Part shown: piece by piece, positions 9,325 through 17,771 of the stretch
Numbering within the stretch: position 1 is the stretch's first letter
Layout of the letters: each line of letters opens with the position of its first letter
From: Prevotella sp.
GTDB taxonomy: Bacteria; Bacteroidota; Bacteroidia; Bacteroidales; Bacteroidaceae
Direction of reading: 5' to 3'
Length of the DNA stretch: 38,870 nt
Assembly: GCA_022769825.1 (NCBI GenBank)
Contig: JALEJI010000062.1
Coordinates: 1-38,870 of the forward strand
The notes under the pieces: model-generated
What the model saw: only the letters and a program-made list of their open reading frames with translations
Told to the model about the DNA's origin: nothing
Database searches by the model: none
Position numbers and translations under genes: made by a program

Positions 9325-9347
9325 GCTCATCGGGCAAAGCGAGGCAT

Positions 9348-9412
9348 AAAAAAATCGTTCAAATTACTGCAAAATTGTTACATGAAACAATTTTGCAGTA
9401 ATTTGAACGATT
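9348..9412 (-). terminator. Long perfect-stem terminator after the hybrid regulator
   Basis: A perfect 27-bp inverted repeat (9353-9379 and 9386-9412, 6-nt loop) is followed on the minus strand by seven T (A-run at 9348-9354). It sits 72 nt past the regulator stop and just upstream of the susC promoter, so it insulates susCD from the regulator transcript. Confidence 0.85.
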
Positions 9413-9484
9413 ATTATAAACGATGGAAGTCCTTATCTGACAGCTACATGGCGCACATGGGCATCGACATGCTCTACAACATCG

Positions 9485-11752
9485 TCATTTCCTGTTGGCC
9501 TTGCCTTCCCTGTACTCGGTGGGGTATTTGCCAAACTGCTTTTTGAAGCAAGTGGAGAAATAAGCCGGCGAACTGAAGCCCGTGTCGTAGGCTATGACGG
9601 AAACCGTATCGCTTGTATCCATAAGCATCGCCATGGCCTTTTCAAGGCGCATCTGCTTGAGAAATTCCACTGGCGACATGTTTGTCAATGCCTTTACCTT
9701 GCGGTAGAGCTGCACGCGGCTTATGCCCATCTCCGCGCCTATGTCGTCCATCTTGAGATTGCTTTCCGCCATGTGGCGGTTTATCACGTCCATCAGGCGG
9801 TTCACGAACTCGCGGTCGGAAGAGGCCATCCGCGTCTTCTCGGCCTTGCATTCCTGCTTGTTGCCGTCGAAGAGGTGACGCAGCTGGGCGCGGCTCTTCA
9901 GCAAGTTGCCTATGCGGGCCACGAGGAGGTTGGCGCTGAAAGGCTTGGTCATGTAGGCGTCGGCGCCGCAACCCAGGCCCTCCACCTGCTGGCTCTCCGT
10001 GCTGCGCGCCGTGAGGAGTATGACGGGGATGTGCGATGTCATGGCATTGTCTTTTATCTTGCGGCAAAAGCTCAAGCCATCCATCACCGGCATCATCACG
10101 TCGCTCACTATGAGGTCGGGCACGGTCTCCTGTGCCACCTTCAAGCCGCTCTCGCCGTCAGCGGCCTCCACCACATAATACTTGTCGGCGAGCAGGGTCT
10201 TGAGATAGGTGCGCATGTCGGCGTTGTCGTCCACGATGAGTATGGTGGAAAGGCCGTCGGCGCCGCTGTCGGCCTCATCACCGTTCTCCATGGCTTTCTT
10301 CTCGAGAAGCCGCGTCAGCGCGTTGGCATCCGACACCATGTCGGCTTTCTCTTCCTCCGTGTCGGCGGTCGCTGGCTCTTGCACGGCATCCGGCTTGAAG
10401 TTGAGCACGTCGTAGGCAATGTGGGCGAGCTGCTCCACGTTGCGTTTCAATATGTCCACCAAGGTGCGGTCATCGGCCTGCAGCGAGGTGCTGTCGGCGA
10501 GCTTCTTTATAGGCCCGTCGATGAGGGTCAGCGGCGTGCGCAGCTGGTGGCGCGCGTTGTTGTAGAAAAGCGTCTGTTCACGGTTTATCTTCTTCTCCCG
10601 CCGGTTTATCCTCCTCGTGATGACCACCATGCGCCATACGAGCACGATTACTATTATGAGCAATGCCACAGCCGTGACGCTCACTATGGTTATGGTGCGC
10701 TGCGTGTTGTAGAGGCCGAGATAGTTTTCGAGCAGGTCGTGCAATATGAGCAGGTCGTGGCTCTGTCTGAGCATCTCCATGCTGGTTTGCTGTATCAGCT
10801 GGGCGTTGTAGGACGTCACCACGACGCTCTTCATGATGTTCTCGCGCCTGAACTTCTTGCCTTGCAGGATGTCGAGCGCCAGTCTCACTATGTCCTCGCC
10901 ATGGGTGGGATAGATGTAAGTGCCGGCCAACATTCCTTTTTCCACGGCCTCTATGCCCTCGCCCTTGCCCGGCAACCCGTCGATGCCGAGAAACATTATC
11001 TTCCCGGCCACGCCCTTGTCACTCGCGGCCTTGTAAGCCGCGCTCGCGGCGAGGTCGCTATGGCAGAACACGACATCAGGCACGGGATGGCGCTCGAGCC
11101 AGTCGGCCATGGCCTTGTAGGTGAACTCGGTGGACCAATCGGTGTTCACGAAACTATAATCAATGTCCTTCCTGCCTCTCATCGCCGAGGCGAAGCCCTT
11201 GTGTCGGTCTATGGCCGGCGATGAGCTCGTGCCTCCGGTCAGCTCCAGCACCCGAGGCACACGGTCCGACACCCGCTCGCGCAATAGCGACAAGGCATAA
11301 CGGCCCATGGCGCGCCCGGCCTCCACGTTGTCGCCACCAATGTAGGCCGTGTAGTCGTCGCTATTCACCTTGCGATCGAAAAACACCACCGGAACGCCTT
11401 TCTCCCTCGCACGGGCTATGGCCGGGGCAATGGTCATGTCGTTGGGCGCCACCACCACAAGGTCGACGCCCGAGGCCACAAGCGAGTCGATCTGCTTAGC
11501 TTGCAAGCGGGAGTCGTCGTTGGCGTTCTTGATGCTCACCTTGACCTCGTTGCCATAGAGGTGTTGGGCCGAGAGCATCTCGTCGTTGACCTTCTCCCTC
11601 CACTTGCCGCCAACACACTGCGACACTCCTACCTTGTATTTATAGGAATGCATGCCCGAGCATGCCGACAGCAGCAACGCGGCAACAATGGCGAAAAGGG
11701 GCATAAGCCCTATGCGTGGATGCCTTACATTATTAAATATAGTTGTCGCCAT
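9485..11752 (-). CDS. Hybrid two-component regulator: sugar-binding sensor, H-box, REC, AraC; no visible HATPase
   Basis: A 755-residue single-chain sensor/regulator. The N-terminus has a hydrophobic segment ending LLLSAC (Cys31, lipobox-like). A type I periplasmic sugar-binding fold of the LacI/RbsB kind follows (about 38-345), then a transmembrane helix (about 354-378). An H-box region has NARHQLRTPLTL (His402) and GPIKKLAD. Residues 455-500 are a short acidic linker. A receiver domain follows (503-620; DD 508-509, phospho-acceptor Asp551 in SDVMMP, Lys603 in TKPF), then an AraC-type DNA-binding domain (650-755). No N, G1, F or G2 box of a HATPase_c domain can be found between H-box and receiver. 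The domain layout recalls the fructose-sensing regulator of the Bacteroides thetaiotaomicron fructan locus, so it probably activates susCD. Its ATG overlaps the end of the upstream gene by 20 nt; an internal Met17 is an alternative start. Confidence 0.88.
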   Translation of the reverse strand: MATTIFNNVRHPRIGLMPLFAIVAALLLSACSGMHSYKYKVGVSQCVGGKWREKVNDEMLSAQHLYGNEVKVSIKNANDDSRLQAKQIDSLVASGVDLVVVAPNDMTIAPAIARAREKGVPVVFFDRKVNSDDYTAYIGGDNVEAGRAMGRYALSLLRERVSDRVPRVLELTGGTSSSPAIDRHKGFASAMRGRKDIDYSFVNTDWSTEFTYKAMADWLERHPVPDVVFCHSDLAASAAYKAASDKGVAGKIMFLGIDGLPGKGEGIEAVEKGMLAGTYIYPTHGEDIVRLALDILQGKKFRRENIMKSVVVTSYNAQLIQQTSMEMLRQSHDLLILHDLLENYLGLYNTQRTITIVSVTAVALLIIVIVLVWRMVVITRRINRREKKINREQTLFYNNARHQLRTPLTLIDGPIKKLADSTSLQADDRTLVDILKRNVEQLAHIAYDVLNFKPDAVQEPATADTEEEKADMVSDANALTRLLEKKAMENGDEADSGADGLSTILIVDDNADMRTYLKTLLADKYYVVEAADGESGLKVAQETVPDLIVSDVMMPVMDGLSFCRKIKDNAMTSHIPVILLTARSTESQQVEGLGCGADAYMTKPFSANLLVARIGNLLKSRAQLRHLFDGNKQECKAEKTRMASSDREFVNRLMDVINRHMAESNLKMDDIGAEMGISRVQLYRKVKALTNMSPVEFLKQMRLEKAMAMLMDTSDTVSVIAYDTGFSSPAYFSTCFKKQFGKYPTEYREGKANRK

Positions 11753-12824
11753 TCTTCAACTGCACCTCGTTTACATATTTACGAACCAAAGCTGACGAAT
11801 CTTCCTTCTTGCAGATGAGCAACACGTTGTCTTCCTCCGCCACGATGAACCCCTCGAGACCGCTGATGATGCCCAAGATGCCCTTTGGCAACTTCACCAC
11901 GTTGTGGTGGCTGTTCTCCATGTACACGTCGGAATCCACCACCACGTTGTCGTCGTTGTTCTTGGGCAAGGCCTCGTAGATGCCGTGCCATGTGCCCAAG
12001 TCGGCCCAACCGAAGTCGCAACTCATCACGCACACGTTGTCGAGCTTGTCGAGCACGCCTGCCTCGATGGATATATTGGGATAGGAGGTGAAACTCTCCG
12101 ACATGTAGGCCGCCTCCTGCTCAAACGTGGCGTCTGGGTTCTGCTTGTCGAAAGCGGTGAGCACGGTGGGCAGGAACTTGGAAAACATCTTCTTGATGGT
12201 CTTGGCATTGGAGACGAAGATGCCGGTGTTCCACAAGAACTCGCCGCTGTCCATGAACATCTTGGCAAACTCGCGATTGGGCTTCTCGGTGAAGCTCCTC
12301 ACGTCGAAGATGTTTGCCTTCACCGCCTTGTCGGTCTGTATGTAACCATAGCCCGGCTCTGGCCTGGTGGGTTTCACTCCCATCGACATGAAGGTGTCGT
12401 GCGAGGCCGCGAAGCCCATTGCCGTCTTTACGTTCTTGCTGAAAGCGTCGTCGTTGAGTATGAGCTGGTCGCTGGGCACCACTATCAGCACCGCGTCCTT
12501 GTCGTGCTTTGCCACATGGTGGCATGCCCACGCCACGCTGGGCGCGGTGTTGCGCAATATAGGCTCCACAAGGATGTTCTCGCTTGGCAATTGGGGCAGT
12601 TGCTGCCTCACGATGTCAAGATATTGGGCGTTTGTGCTGAGCAAGATATGGTCGGGTGATATTATCTTTGCCATCCTGTCCCAGGTCTGCTGCACCTGTG
12701 TCCTGCCCGTACCGAAGAAGTCGAGAAACTGCTTCGGGCGGCTCTCACGGCTGCATGGCCATAGGCGCTGGCCTCTTCCGCCAGCAAGGATAAGACAATA
12801 TTTGTTGTCTGAGAATGACGTCAT
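11733..12824 (-). CDS. manC: Mannose-1-phosphate guanylyltransferase (GDP-mannose pyrophosphorylase)
   Basis: A 363-residue nucleotidyltransferase making GDP-mannose from GTP and mannose 1-phosphate for surface glycans. The signature LAGGRGQRLWP is at 13-23 and SRPKQF at 28-33; FTEKPN and EFLWNTGIF follow in the middle. It has the nucleotidyltransferase domain but not the C-terminal isomerase domain of bifunctional ManC proteins. The start is ATG 12822-12824: an in-frame GTG 54 nt upstream lies in the promoter, so it cannot be the start. The 3' end overlaps the hybrid regulator gene by 20 nt, so the two are probably co-transcribed and translationally coupled. Confidence 0.92.
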   Translation of the reverse strand: MTSFSDNKYCLILAGGRGQRLWPCSRESRPKQFLDFFGTGRTQVQQTWDRMAKIISPDHILLSTNAQYLDIVRQQLPQLPSENILVEPILRNTAPSVAWACHHVAKHDKDAVLIVVPSDQLILNDDAFSKNVKTAMGFAASHDTFMSMGVKPTRPEPGYGYIQTDKAVKANIFDVRSFTEKPNREFAKMFMDSGEFLWNTGIFVSNAKTIKKMFSKFLPTVLTAFDKQNPDATFEQEAAYMSESFTSYPNISIEAGVLDKLDNVCVMSCDFGWADLGTWHGIYEALPKNNDDNVVVDSDVYMENSHHNVVKLPKGILGIISGLEGFIVAEEDNVLLICKKEDSSALVRKYVNEVQLKNGDNYI

Positions 12825-12850
12825 AAAGTAGAGATTTTGATTGTTTTGTT

Positions 12851-12881
12851 CAAAGCTACATATAAAAAACGACTCCACAAA
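12851..12881 (-). promoter_or_regulatory. Promoter of manC (and probably the regulator)
   Basis: On the minus strand TTTG (12878-12881), a 19-nt spacer and TAGCTTTG (12851-12858) match both elements of the Bacteroidetes promoter. The predicted transcription start is about 20-25 nt before the manC ATG at 12824. Confidence 0.75.
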
Positions 12882-13180
12882 AGAATTGTTACACCTTTTC
12901 CTTATTTTAAGTTTTCTTTATCCTTTGATATATCCGCCTGTCAAGCCTGCTTGAAGACCACTGATATGGCAACGTCCAACATGAAACGGGAGCCAAGACT
13001 TTATGGTCTCTCCCACGGCAACGCAAACGGTAAAACCGCATGAACGGCAACATGCTCCCACGCTGAAATGTAAAATATTATTGCCAAAATTTAACACTTG
13101 ACAACTGGTGCATTTAGAGCGGGAAAAAGGTTTCGAGGTGCCCCTTTTCAGCACCGTCAGCGGCTTTTCGGCCATGTTTT
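12882..13180. other. Intergenic stretch without a convincing gene
   Basis: This stretch lies between the manC promoter and the 22-bp repeat array. A minus-strand frame of 85 codons (12918-13175) is open but has cysteine/serine-rich, non-domain-like sequence, so it is not called a gene. A weak stem (GGGAG..AGAC / GTCT..CTCCC) lies near 12989-13016. No promoter was recognised in it. Confidence 0.4.
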
Positions 13181-13296
13181 GTTGCCGTTACGGTGCAATC
13201 GCGTCGCCGTTACACCGTAATGGCAACGCGATTGCACCGTAACGGCGACGCGATTACAGTGTAACGGCAACGCGATTACAGTGGCACGGCGACGCC
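13181..13296. repeat. 22-bp-period palindromic repeat array 1
   Basis: Five consecutive 22-bp units (starting at 13181, 13203, 13225, 13247, 13269) and a partial sixth. Each has a short dyad such as TTACAGTGTAA or TTGCACCGTAA set between GCGACGCG/GCAACGCG-like linkers. The first two units are in inverted orientation to the last three, so about 90 bp (13181-13271) is itself an imperfect palindrome. Twenty-two is not a multiple of three, so it is not a coding repeat. Confidence 0.85.
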
Positions 13297-13590
13297 TTTT
13301 TAGCGAATTTGCGACACCGAAAAACCGTCTAAAACACAATCTCTTGATAATCAACTATTTATCAAAACGCCTCATAATCGCGTCATTTCGAGCCAAGCGA
13401 CTGCTTGGTTGAAAAAAATCGATTCTCAGACGACCATTTGTAAATTATTATTATCTTATAAAAATGTCGTGCATTGTGTGCTTGCAAAGGCCGGTCCACA
13501 ACTCTTCACTCTCCACTCTTTTGGCCCTAACCATCCCTACCCACCCCTGCAAAGCTACCTACGCAAATGCAGCATGAGGCGTAAGCTGCG

Positions 13591-13688
13591 AAAGAAAAAT
13601 GCGGAAATCCGCAAAAATCTTTTGCGATTTAGGCAAAAAGCACTAACTTTACAAAAGAAAAATGCGGGAATCCGCAAAAATCTTTTGC
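13591..13688. repeat. 35-bp direct repeat bracketing the ATPase promoter
   Basis: Copies at 13591-13625 and 13654-13688 differ at one base. Each contains a dyad of the form TGCGG-N4-CCGCA (TGCGGAAATCCGCA or its G variant) followed by AAAAATCTTTTGC. Start-to-start distance is 63 bp. Copy 1 covers the -33 element and copy 2 lies across the predicted transcription start and leader. Confidence 0.85.
13621..13651 (+). promoter_or_regulatory. Promoter of the DUF4143 ATPase gene
   Basis: TTTG (13621-13624), a 19-nt spacer and TAACTTTA (13644-13651, 7 of 8 to TAnnTTTG). Predicted start of transcription is about 35 nt before the ATG at 13692. Confidence 0.6.
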
Positions 13689-13691
13689 ATT

Positions 13692-14939
13692 ATGATTATA
13701 AAAAGAGAAAAATATCTACAAGAGTTGGTTAGCTCTCGGCATAATGGACTGGTAAAAATCATTACCGGTATGCGCCGTTGCGGAAAATCCTTTTTGCTGT
13801 TTCGTCTCTTCAAGCGTTTTCTTGAAGACGATGGAGTAATGCCCGACCACATCATTGAAATGGCATTCGATGACTATGCCTTCAAGGAGTTTCGCAATCC
13901 CGACAAGTTTTATAAATATGTAAAAGAGAAGATTACTGATGACCAACCTTATTACATTCTGCTTGACGAGGTACAGATGCTCGATGAGTTTGAGGATGTA
14001 TTAAACGGATTGCTGCACATCGACAACGCCGATGTGTATGTGACGGGAAGCAATGCACGCTTCTTGTCGAAAGACATCATAACTGAGTTTCGTGGGCGGG
14101 GAGACCAAATACACGTATCACCGCTCAGCTTCGCTGAATTTATGACTGTATATGATGGTGACAAGCAGAATGGATGGAACGAATATCTACTTTATGGAGG
14201 ACTGCCTCCTGTTGTCCTGCAAAAGACTGAAGAAGAGAAAGTAAAGCTTCTAAACAGTCTTCTGACAGAGACTTACATGATAGATGTCATCAATAGAAAC
14301 AAGATAAAGAATGACGCGGAGCTCAACGATTTATTCAAGATTCTTGCTTCGGGAATTGGCGGGCTTACCAATCCACAACGCCTTGCCAATACATTCCAAT
14401 CTGTTAAAAATGTCTCCATAAGTTCCGCGACCATCAAGAAATACATCGAATATCTTGCAGATGCTTTCTTGCTTGAGCCATGCAATCGCTATGACGTGAA
14501 AGGGCGCAAGTACATCGGAACACCGCTGAAATATTATTTCTCCGACTTAGGTATCCGCAACGCGCTTCTCGGCTTCCGCCAACAGGAGAAAACCCACCTT
14601 ATGGAGAATGCTATCTATAATGAACTTCGCTATCGTGGGTATAGTGTGGACATTGGCAACGTGGAAATCAATGGCGTGGACGAAAAAGGAACCAAAGCGA
14701 GACGAATGCTCGAAGTTGACTTCGTTTGCAACCGTAGCTACAAGCGCTGTTACATCCAGTCGGCTCTCAGGTTACTCGACAAGGAGAAGATGCAACAAGA
14801 ACTTGCCTCTCTATTGCGTATAGACGATAGCTTTATGAAGTACGTGATAACAGGCGACATCATCAAGAAATATCAAAATGATGCCGGCATCGTATTCATG
14901 GACGTGTTTGATTTCTTGCTGGACAAAGAATCCGTATAA
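13692..14939 (+). CDS. AAA ATPase with DUF4143 C-terminal domain
   Basis: A 415-residue P-loop ATPase of the family widespread in Bacteroidetes and archaea. Walker A is GMRRCGKS at 26-33; Walker B is YYILLDEVQ at 87-95. The C-terminal half has the DUF4143 features: a conserved Leu-Ser-like segment for a winged helix (SSATIKKYIEYLADAFLLEPC) and the PD-(D/E)XK-like stretch ending EVDFVCNR. The start is Met at 13692 (MIIKREKYLQEL, the usual family N-terminus); an upstream in-frame ATG at 13662 lies inside the direct repeat. Cellular role is unknown; such genes are accessory, variable between strains and often solitary. No partner gene is adjacent. Confidence 0.88.
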   Translation: MIIKREKYLQELVSSRHNGLVKIITGMRRCGKSFLLFRLFKRFLEDDGVMPDHIIEMAFDDYAFKEFRNPDKFYKYVKEKITDDQPYYILLDEVQMLDEFEDVLNGLLHIDNADVYVTGSNARFLSKDIITEFRGRGDQIHVSPLSFAEFMTVYDGDKQNGWNEYLLYGGLPPVVLQKTEEEKVKLLNSLLTETYMIDVINRNKIKNDAELNDLFKILASGIGGLTNPQRLANTFQSVKNVSISSATIKKYIEYLADAFLLEPCNRYDVKGRKYIGTPLKYYFSDLGIRNALLGFRQQEKTHLMENAIYNELRYRGYSVDIGNVEINGVDEKGTKARRMLEVDFVCNRSYKRCYIQSALRLLDKEKMQQELASLLRIDDSFMKYVITGDIIKKYQNDAGIVFMDVFDFLLDKESV

Positions 14940-14985
14940 ACACATTTCGTTCAACTTTTACCAAGGATTCAACATATACAAAGAA

Positions 14986-15022
14986 AGGCAAGGCCATTTG
15001 GGAATTCCAAATAGCCTTGCCT
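14986..15022 (+). terminator. Hairpin downstream of the ATPase gene, no U-tract
   Basis: Arms AGGCAAGGC/GCCTTGCCT with an inner ATTTGG/CCAAAT stem and one mismatch. No T-run follows, so it may be an RNA-end stabiliser rather than a terminator. Confidence 0.45.
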
Positions 15023-15082
15023 GTTCCAATGGATTGTGCAAATCAAAACTATCAAGTACATAATGGTTCATAATGGCATTTT

Positions 15083-15102
15083 TCCCTCATTGAGGGATTT
15101 TT
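15083..15102 (+). terminator. Short terminator after the ATPase gene
   Basis: A 6-bp stem TCCCTC/GAGGGA with a 3-nt loop is followed by TTTTT. The rest of the 318-nt gap before the pyridoxal kinase gene contains only the hairpin at 14986 and -7-like boxes (TATATTTG at 15105-15112 and TAATTTTG at 15207-15214). Confidence 0.5.
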
Positions 15103-15206
15103 CGTATATTTGCCACGATTTTACATAGTATTCATCATAAAAAGGCAAGATTCTTCCTCTTCTGTGTTTTTTTGGCGTAAACCCAACTCCATACAAGATT
15201 TTGTTG

Positions 15207-15214
15207 TAATTTTG
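15207..15214 (+). promoter_or_regulatory. -7 box upstream of pyridoxal kinase
   Basis: TAATTTTG followed by CA, a full match to TAnnTTTG, about 40 nt before the ATG at 15258. No TTTG at -33 was found. Confidence 0.45.
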
Positions 15215-15257
15215 CACTCATAAAGCTTTATGACATCATTTAAGCCCAATACAATTC

Positions 15258-16076
15258 ATGGCTAAGAAAAAGATTCTTCTTATAAATGACATGTGTGGTT
15301 ATGGCAAGGTGGCTTCGGCCGCGATGCTTCCCATACTATCATACATGGGACACATCACCTACAGCTTGCCCACCGCATTGGTGTCCAACAACCTCGAATA
15401 CGGCAAGTTCAACCTGCTCGACACCACCGACTACATCACGGGCGTCTTTCCCGTGTGGAAAGAGCTCGGCTTCCGCTTCGACGCCATCGCCACTGGCTTC
15501 ATATCGTCTGAGCGACAGGCACGGATAATCTCCGCCTACTGTCAAGAGCAAGAGAAGCTGGGCACGCCAATCTTCGTGGACCCCATCATGGGCGACGAGG
15601 GAAAGCTCTACAACGGGGTCACGCCCTCGACGATACAGAGCATGGAAGAGATGATAGCCTGCGCCGACCTCATATATCCCAACTATACCGAGGCGTGCTA
15701 CCTCACGGGGACTCAATACGACCCAGAGGGGGTTGACAGGGAAACGGCCTTCCAGTTGCTCGACAACCTGCACGCGCACGGCGCCAAGTCGGTGCTCATA
15801 ACCTCTATCACGGTGGACGGACAACACAGCGTGGCGGGATTCAACCACATGACGGGCGAGCACTTCCTGCTGGGTTACACCGAGATTCCCGTGCGTTTCC
15901 CAGGCACAGGCGACATCTTCTCAGCCGTGCTCATAGGCCATCTGCTCGACGGCATGGAGCTGAAACCATCGGTGAGGAAGGCCATGGACGCGGTCTACAC
16001 GCTAATAGACCGCAACAAGGACAACAAGGACAAGAACGCCGGAATACCTGTGGAGAGCTATCTCTACATCCTGTAA
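15258..16076 (+). CDS. Pyridoxal/pyridoxamine kinase
   Basis: A 272-residue ribokinase-fold kinase of the PdxK/PdxY type, making pyridoxal 5'-phosphate in the salvage pathway. Family marks: the N-terminal Val-Ala-Ser segment GYGKVASAA (14-22), DPIMGDEGKLY at 108-118, PNYTEA at 141-146 and the GTGD motif in FPGTGDIFSA (Asp219 as base). Length matches the family. It is first in a plus-strand run with the antiporter (20 nt gap) and the RluA-family gene (13 nt further). The functional link among these is not obvious. Confidence 0.9.
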   Translation: MAKKKILLINDMCGYGKVASAAMLPILSYMGHITYSLPTALVSNNLEYGKFNLLDTTDYITGVFPVWKELGFRFDAIATGFISSERQARIISAYCQEQEKLGTPIFVDPIMGDEGKLYNGVTPSTIQSMEEMIACADLIYPNYTEACYLTGTQYDPEGVDRETAFQLLDNLHAHGAKSVLITSITVDGQHSVAGFNHMTGEHFLLGYTEIPVRFPGTGDIFSAVLIGHLLDGMELKPSVRKAMDAVYTLIDRNKDNKDKNAGIPVESYLYIL

Positions 16077-16096
16077 AAGGCAATCAGCAAAAGGCT

Positions 16097-17758
16097 ATGA
16101 ACTATTTCTCATCCCTTTTTACCATCCATTCGTCAATACAAACGGTGGTGATAGTGTCGCTCATCATCACCGTGGGACTCGCGCTCGGCAAGGTCAAGGT
16201 CAAGGGCATATCGCTCGGCATAGCCTGGGTGTTCTTCATCGGCATCCTGGCCGGAGAACTGAGACTGTCGATAGACAGCAACATCCTCGACTACATTGAG
16301 ACATTCGGACTGTCGATGTTCGTCTATTGCCTCGGACTGCACGTCGGCCCCAACTTCTTCGGGTCGCTTCGCTCCGAAGGCTTGACGTTGAACATGTGGA
16401 GCCTCGCCGTGATAATATTCGGCACGATATTCTCGCTCGTGCTTATCCCGCTTACCAACGTCAGCCTACCCGACATGGTAGGCTTGCTCTGCGGCGCCAC
16501 GACCAACACGCCCGCGCTGGGCGCGGCCACGCAAGCCCTCTCACACCTCGGACTGCCAAGCAACAGCGTGGCTCTCGCCACAGCCGTGACATACCCGCTC
16601 GGCGTGGTGGGCGTGATAATAGCCATGATAATAATGAGGAAGGTCTTCGTGAAGCCACAAGACATGGAGGCTAAGCCACTGTCGGACGATGACCAGACAT
16701 ACATAGCGCAGTTTCTCGCCATCAACCCGGCCATCGTGGGAAAGACCATCTCCGACGTGGCGCACACCACGAAGCTGAAGTTCATAATATCGCGCATTTG
16801 GCGAGGACACGAGGTCATCGTACCAATGGCAAGCACCGTGATACATGTCAACGACTCCATGCTCGTGGTGACCAACAAGAACGACGAGAAGTCGCTGGAA
16901 CTGCTCTTCGGAAAGCGAGAAGACCACGACTGGAACAAGAGCAACGTGAACTGGAACGCCATCGACGCCAACGTGGAGAGCCGCATCTGCGTGGTGACGC
17001 GATCCGGGCTCAACGGCAAGCGACTGAAAGACATACACATGAGGGCCGGATATGGCGTCAACGTGAGCCGCGTGGTGCGTGGCGACATCAAGCTCCTTGC
17101 CAGCGATGACCTGCGCCTGCAATACGGCGACAGGGTGACCATAGTGGGCAAGCACGAAGACCTCGACAACGCCGAACACTTCTTCGGCAACTCCGTGAAG
17201 ACCCTTGAGGAACCTAACATAGGCAGCATATTCTTCGGCATAATACTCGGTCTCGCCCTCGGAACCATTCCAATAGCCATACCCGGCATGGACAGCAGCC
17301 TGCGTCTCGGCATTGCCGGCGGACCTATAATAATGGGTATCATAGTGGGAGCGTTGGGACCCAAGAGCCACATCATCTCCTATACCACGCGGTCGGCCTC
17401 GCTCATGCTGCGCAGGCTCGGCCTCGCGCTCTACCTCGCTTGCCTCGGCCTCGACTCAGGCAAGGACTTCGTAACCACCATCCTGCGACCGGAAGGCTTG
17501 GCATGGGTAGGCATAGGCTTCCTCATAACCGTGATACCGGTGCTCATAATCGGCATCATAGCCCTGCATACTCATAAATACGACTTCGGCACGATATGCG
17601 GCATACTGTGCGGATCGATGGCAAACCCAATGGCGTTGGGATACGCCAACGAGAACAGCAAGGGCGACGCGGCAAGCATATCCTACGCGTCGGTTTACCC
17701 GATAGGAATGTTTATAAGGGTCGTGATAGCGCAAATGCTCATCATGCTCTTCATGTGA
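16097..17758 (+). CDS. AspT/YidE-type transporter (aspartate:alanine exchanger family)
   Basis: A 553-residue inner-membrane protein with the AspT/YidE layout. An N-terminal block of about five helices (10-180) contains GLLCGATTNTPALGAA. A cytoplasmic middle region (about 190-370) has two RCK/TrkA-C-like domains. A second helical block (about 375-553) contains the matching GTICGILCGSMANPMALGYA. The repeated 'G-x-x-x-G-x-x-x-N-x-P-A-L' style motif in both halves is diagnostic. Substrate is unknown for most relatives; dicarboxylate/amino acid exchange is only the family prototype. Confidence 0.88.
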   Translation: MNYFSSLFTIHSSIQTVVIVSLIITVGLALGKVKVKGISLGIAWVFFIGILAGELRLSIDSNILDYIETFGLSMFVYCLGLHVGPNFFGSLRSEGLTLNMWSLAVIIFGTIFSLVLIPLTNVSLPDMVGLLCGATTNTPALGAATQALSHLGLPSNSVALATAVTYPLGVVGVIIAMIIMRKVFVKPQDMEAKPLSDDDQTYIAQFLAINPAIVGKTISDVAHTTKLKFIISRIWRGHEVIVPMASTVIHVNDSMLVVTNKNDEKSLELLFGKREDHDWNKSNVNWNAIDANVESRICVVTRSGLNGKRLKDIHMRAGYGVNVSRVVRGDIKLLASDDLRLQYGDRVTIVGKHEDLDNAEHFFGNSVKTLEEPNIGSIFFGIILGLALGTIPIAIPGMDSSLRLGIAGGPIIMGIIVGALGPKSHIISYTTRSASLMLRRLGLALYLACLGLDSGKDFVTTILRPEGLAWVGIGFLITVIPVLIIGIIALHTHKYDFGTICGILCGSMANPMALGYANENSKGDAASISYASVYPIGMFIRVVIAQMLIMLFM

Positions 17759-17771
17759 ACACTCGCGCCAC

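Noticed and set aside
9298..9546. 82-codon plus-strand frame across the susC upstream region
   Set aside because: It runs through both arms of the long terminator stem and into the regulator's 3' end, and has no promoter or family resemblance.
12918..13175. 85-codon minus-strand open frame upstream of array 1
   Set aside because: Cysteine- and serine-rich composition with no domain, no -7 box in the right place, and partial overlap with low-complexity repeat DNA; probably chance or part of a dispersed repeat.
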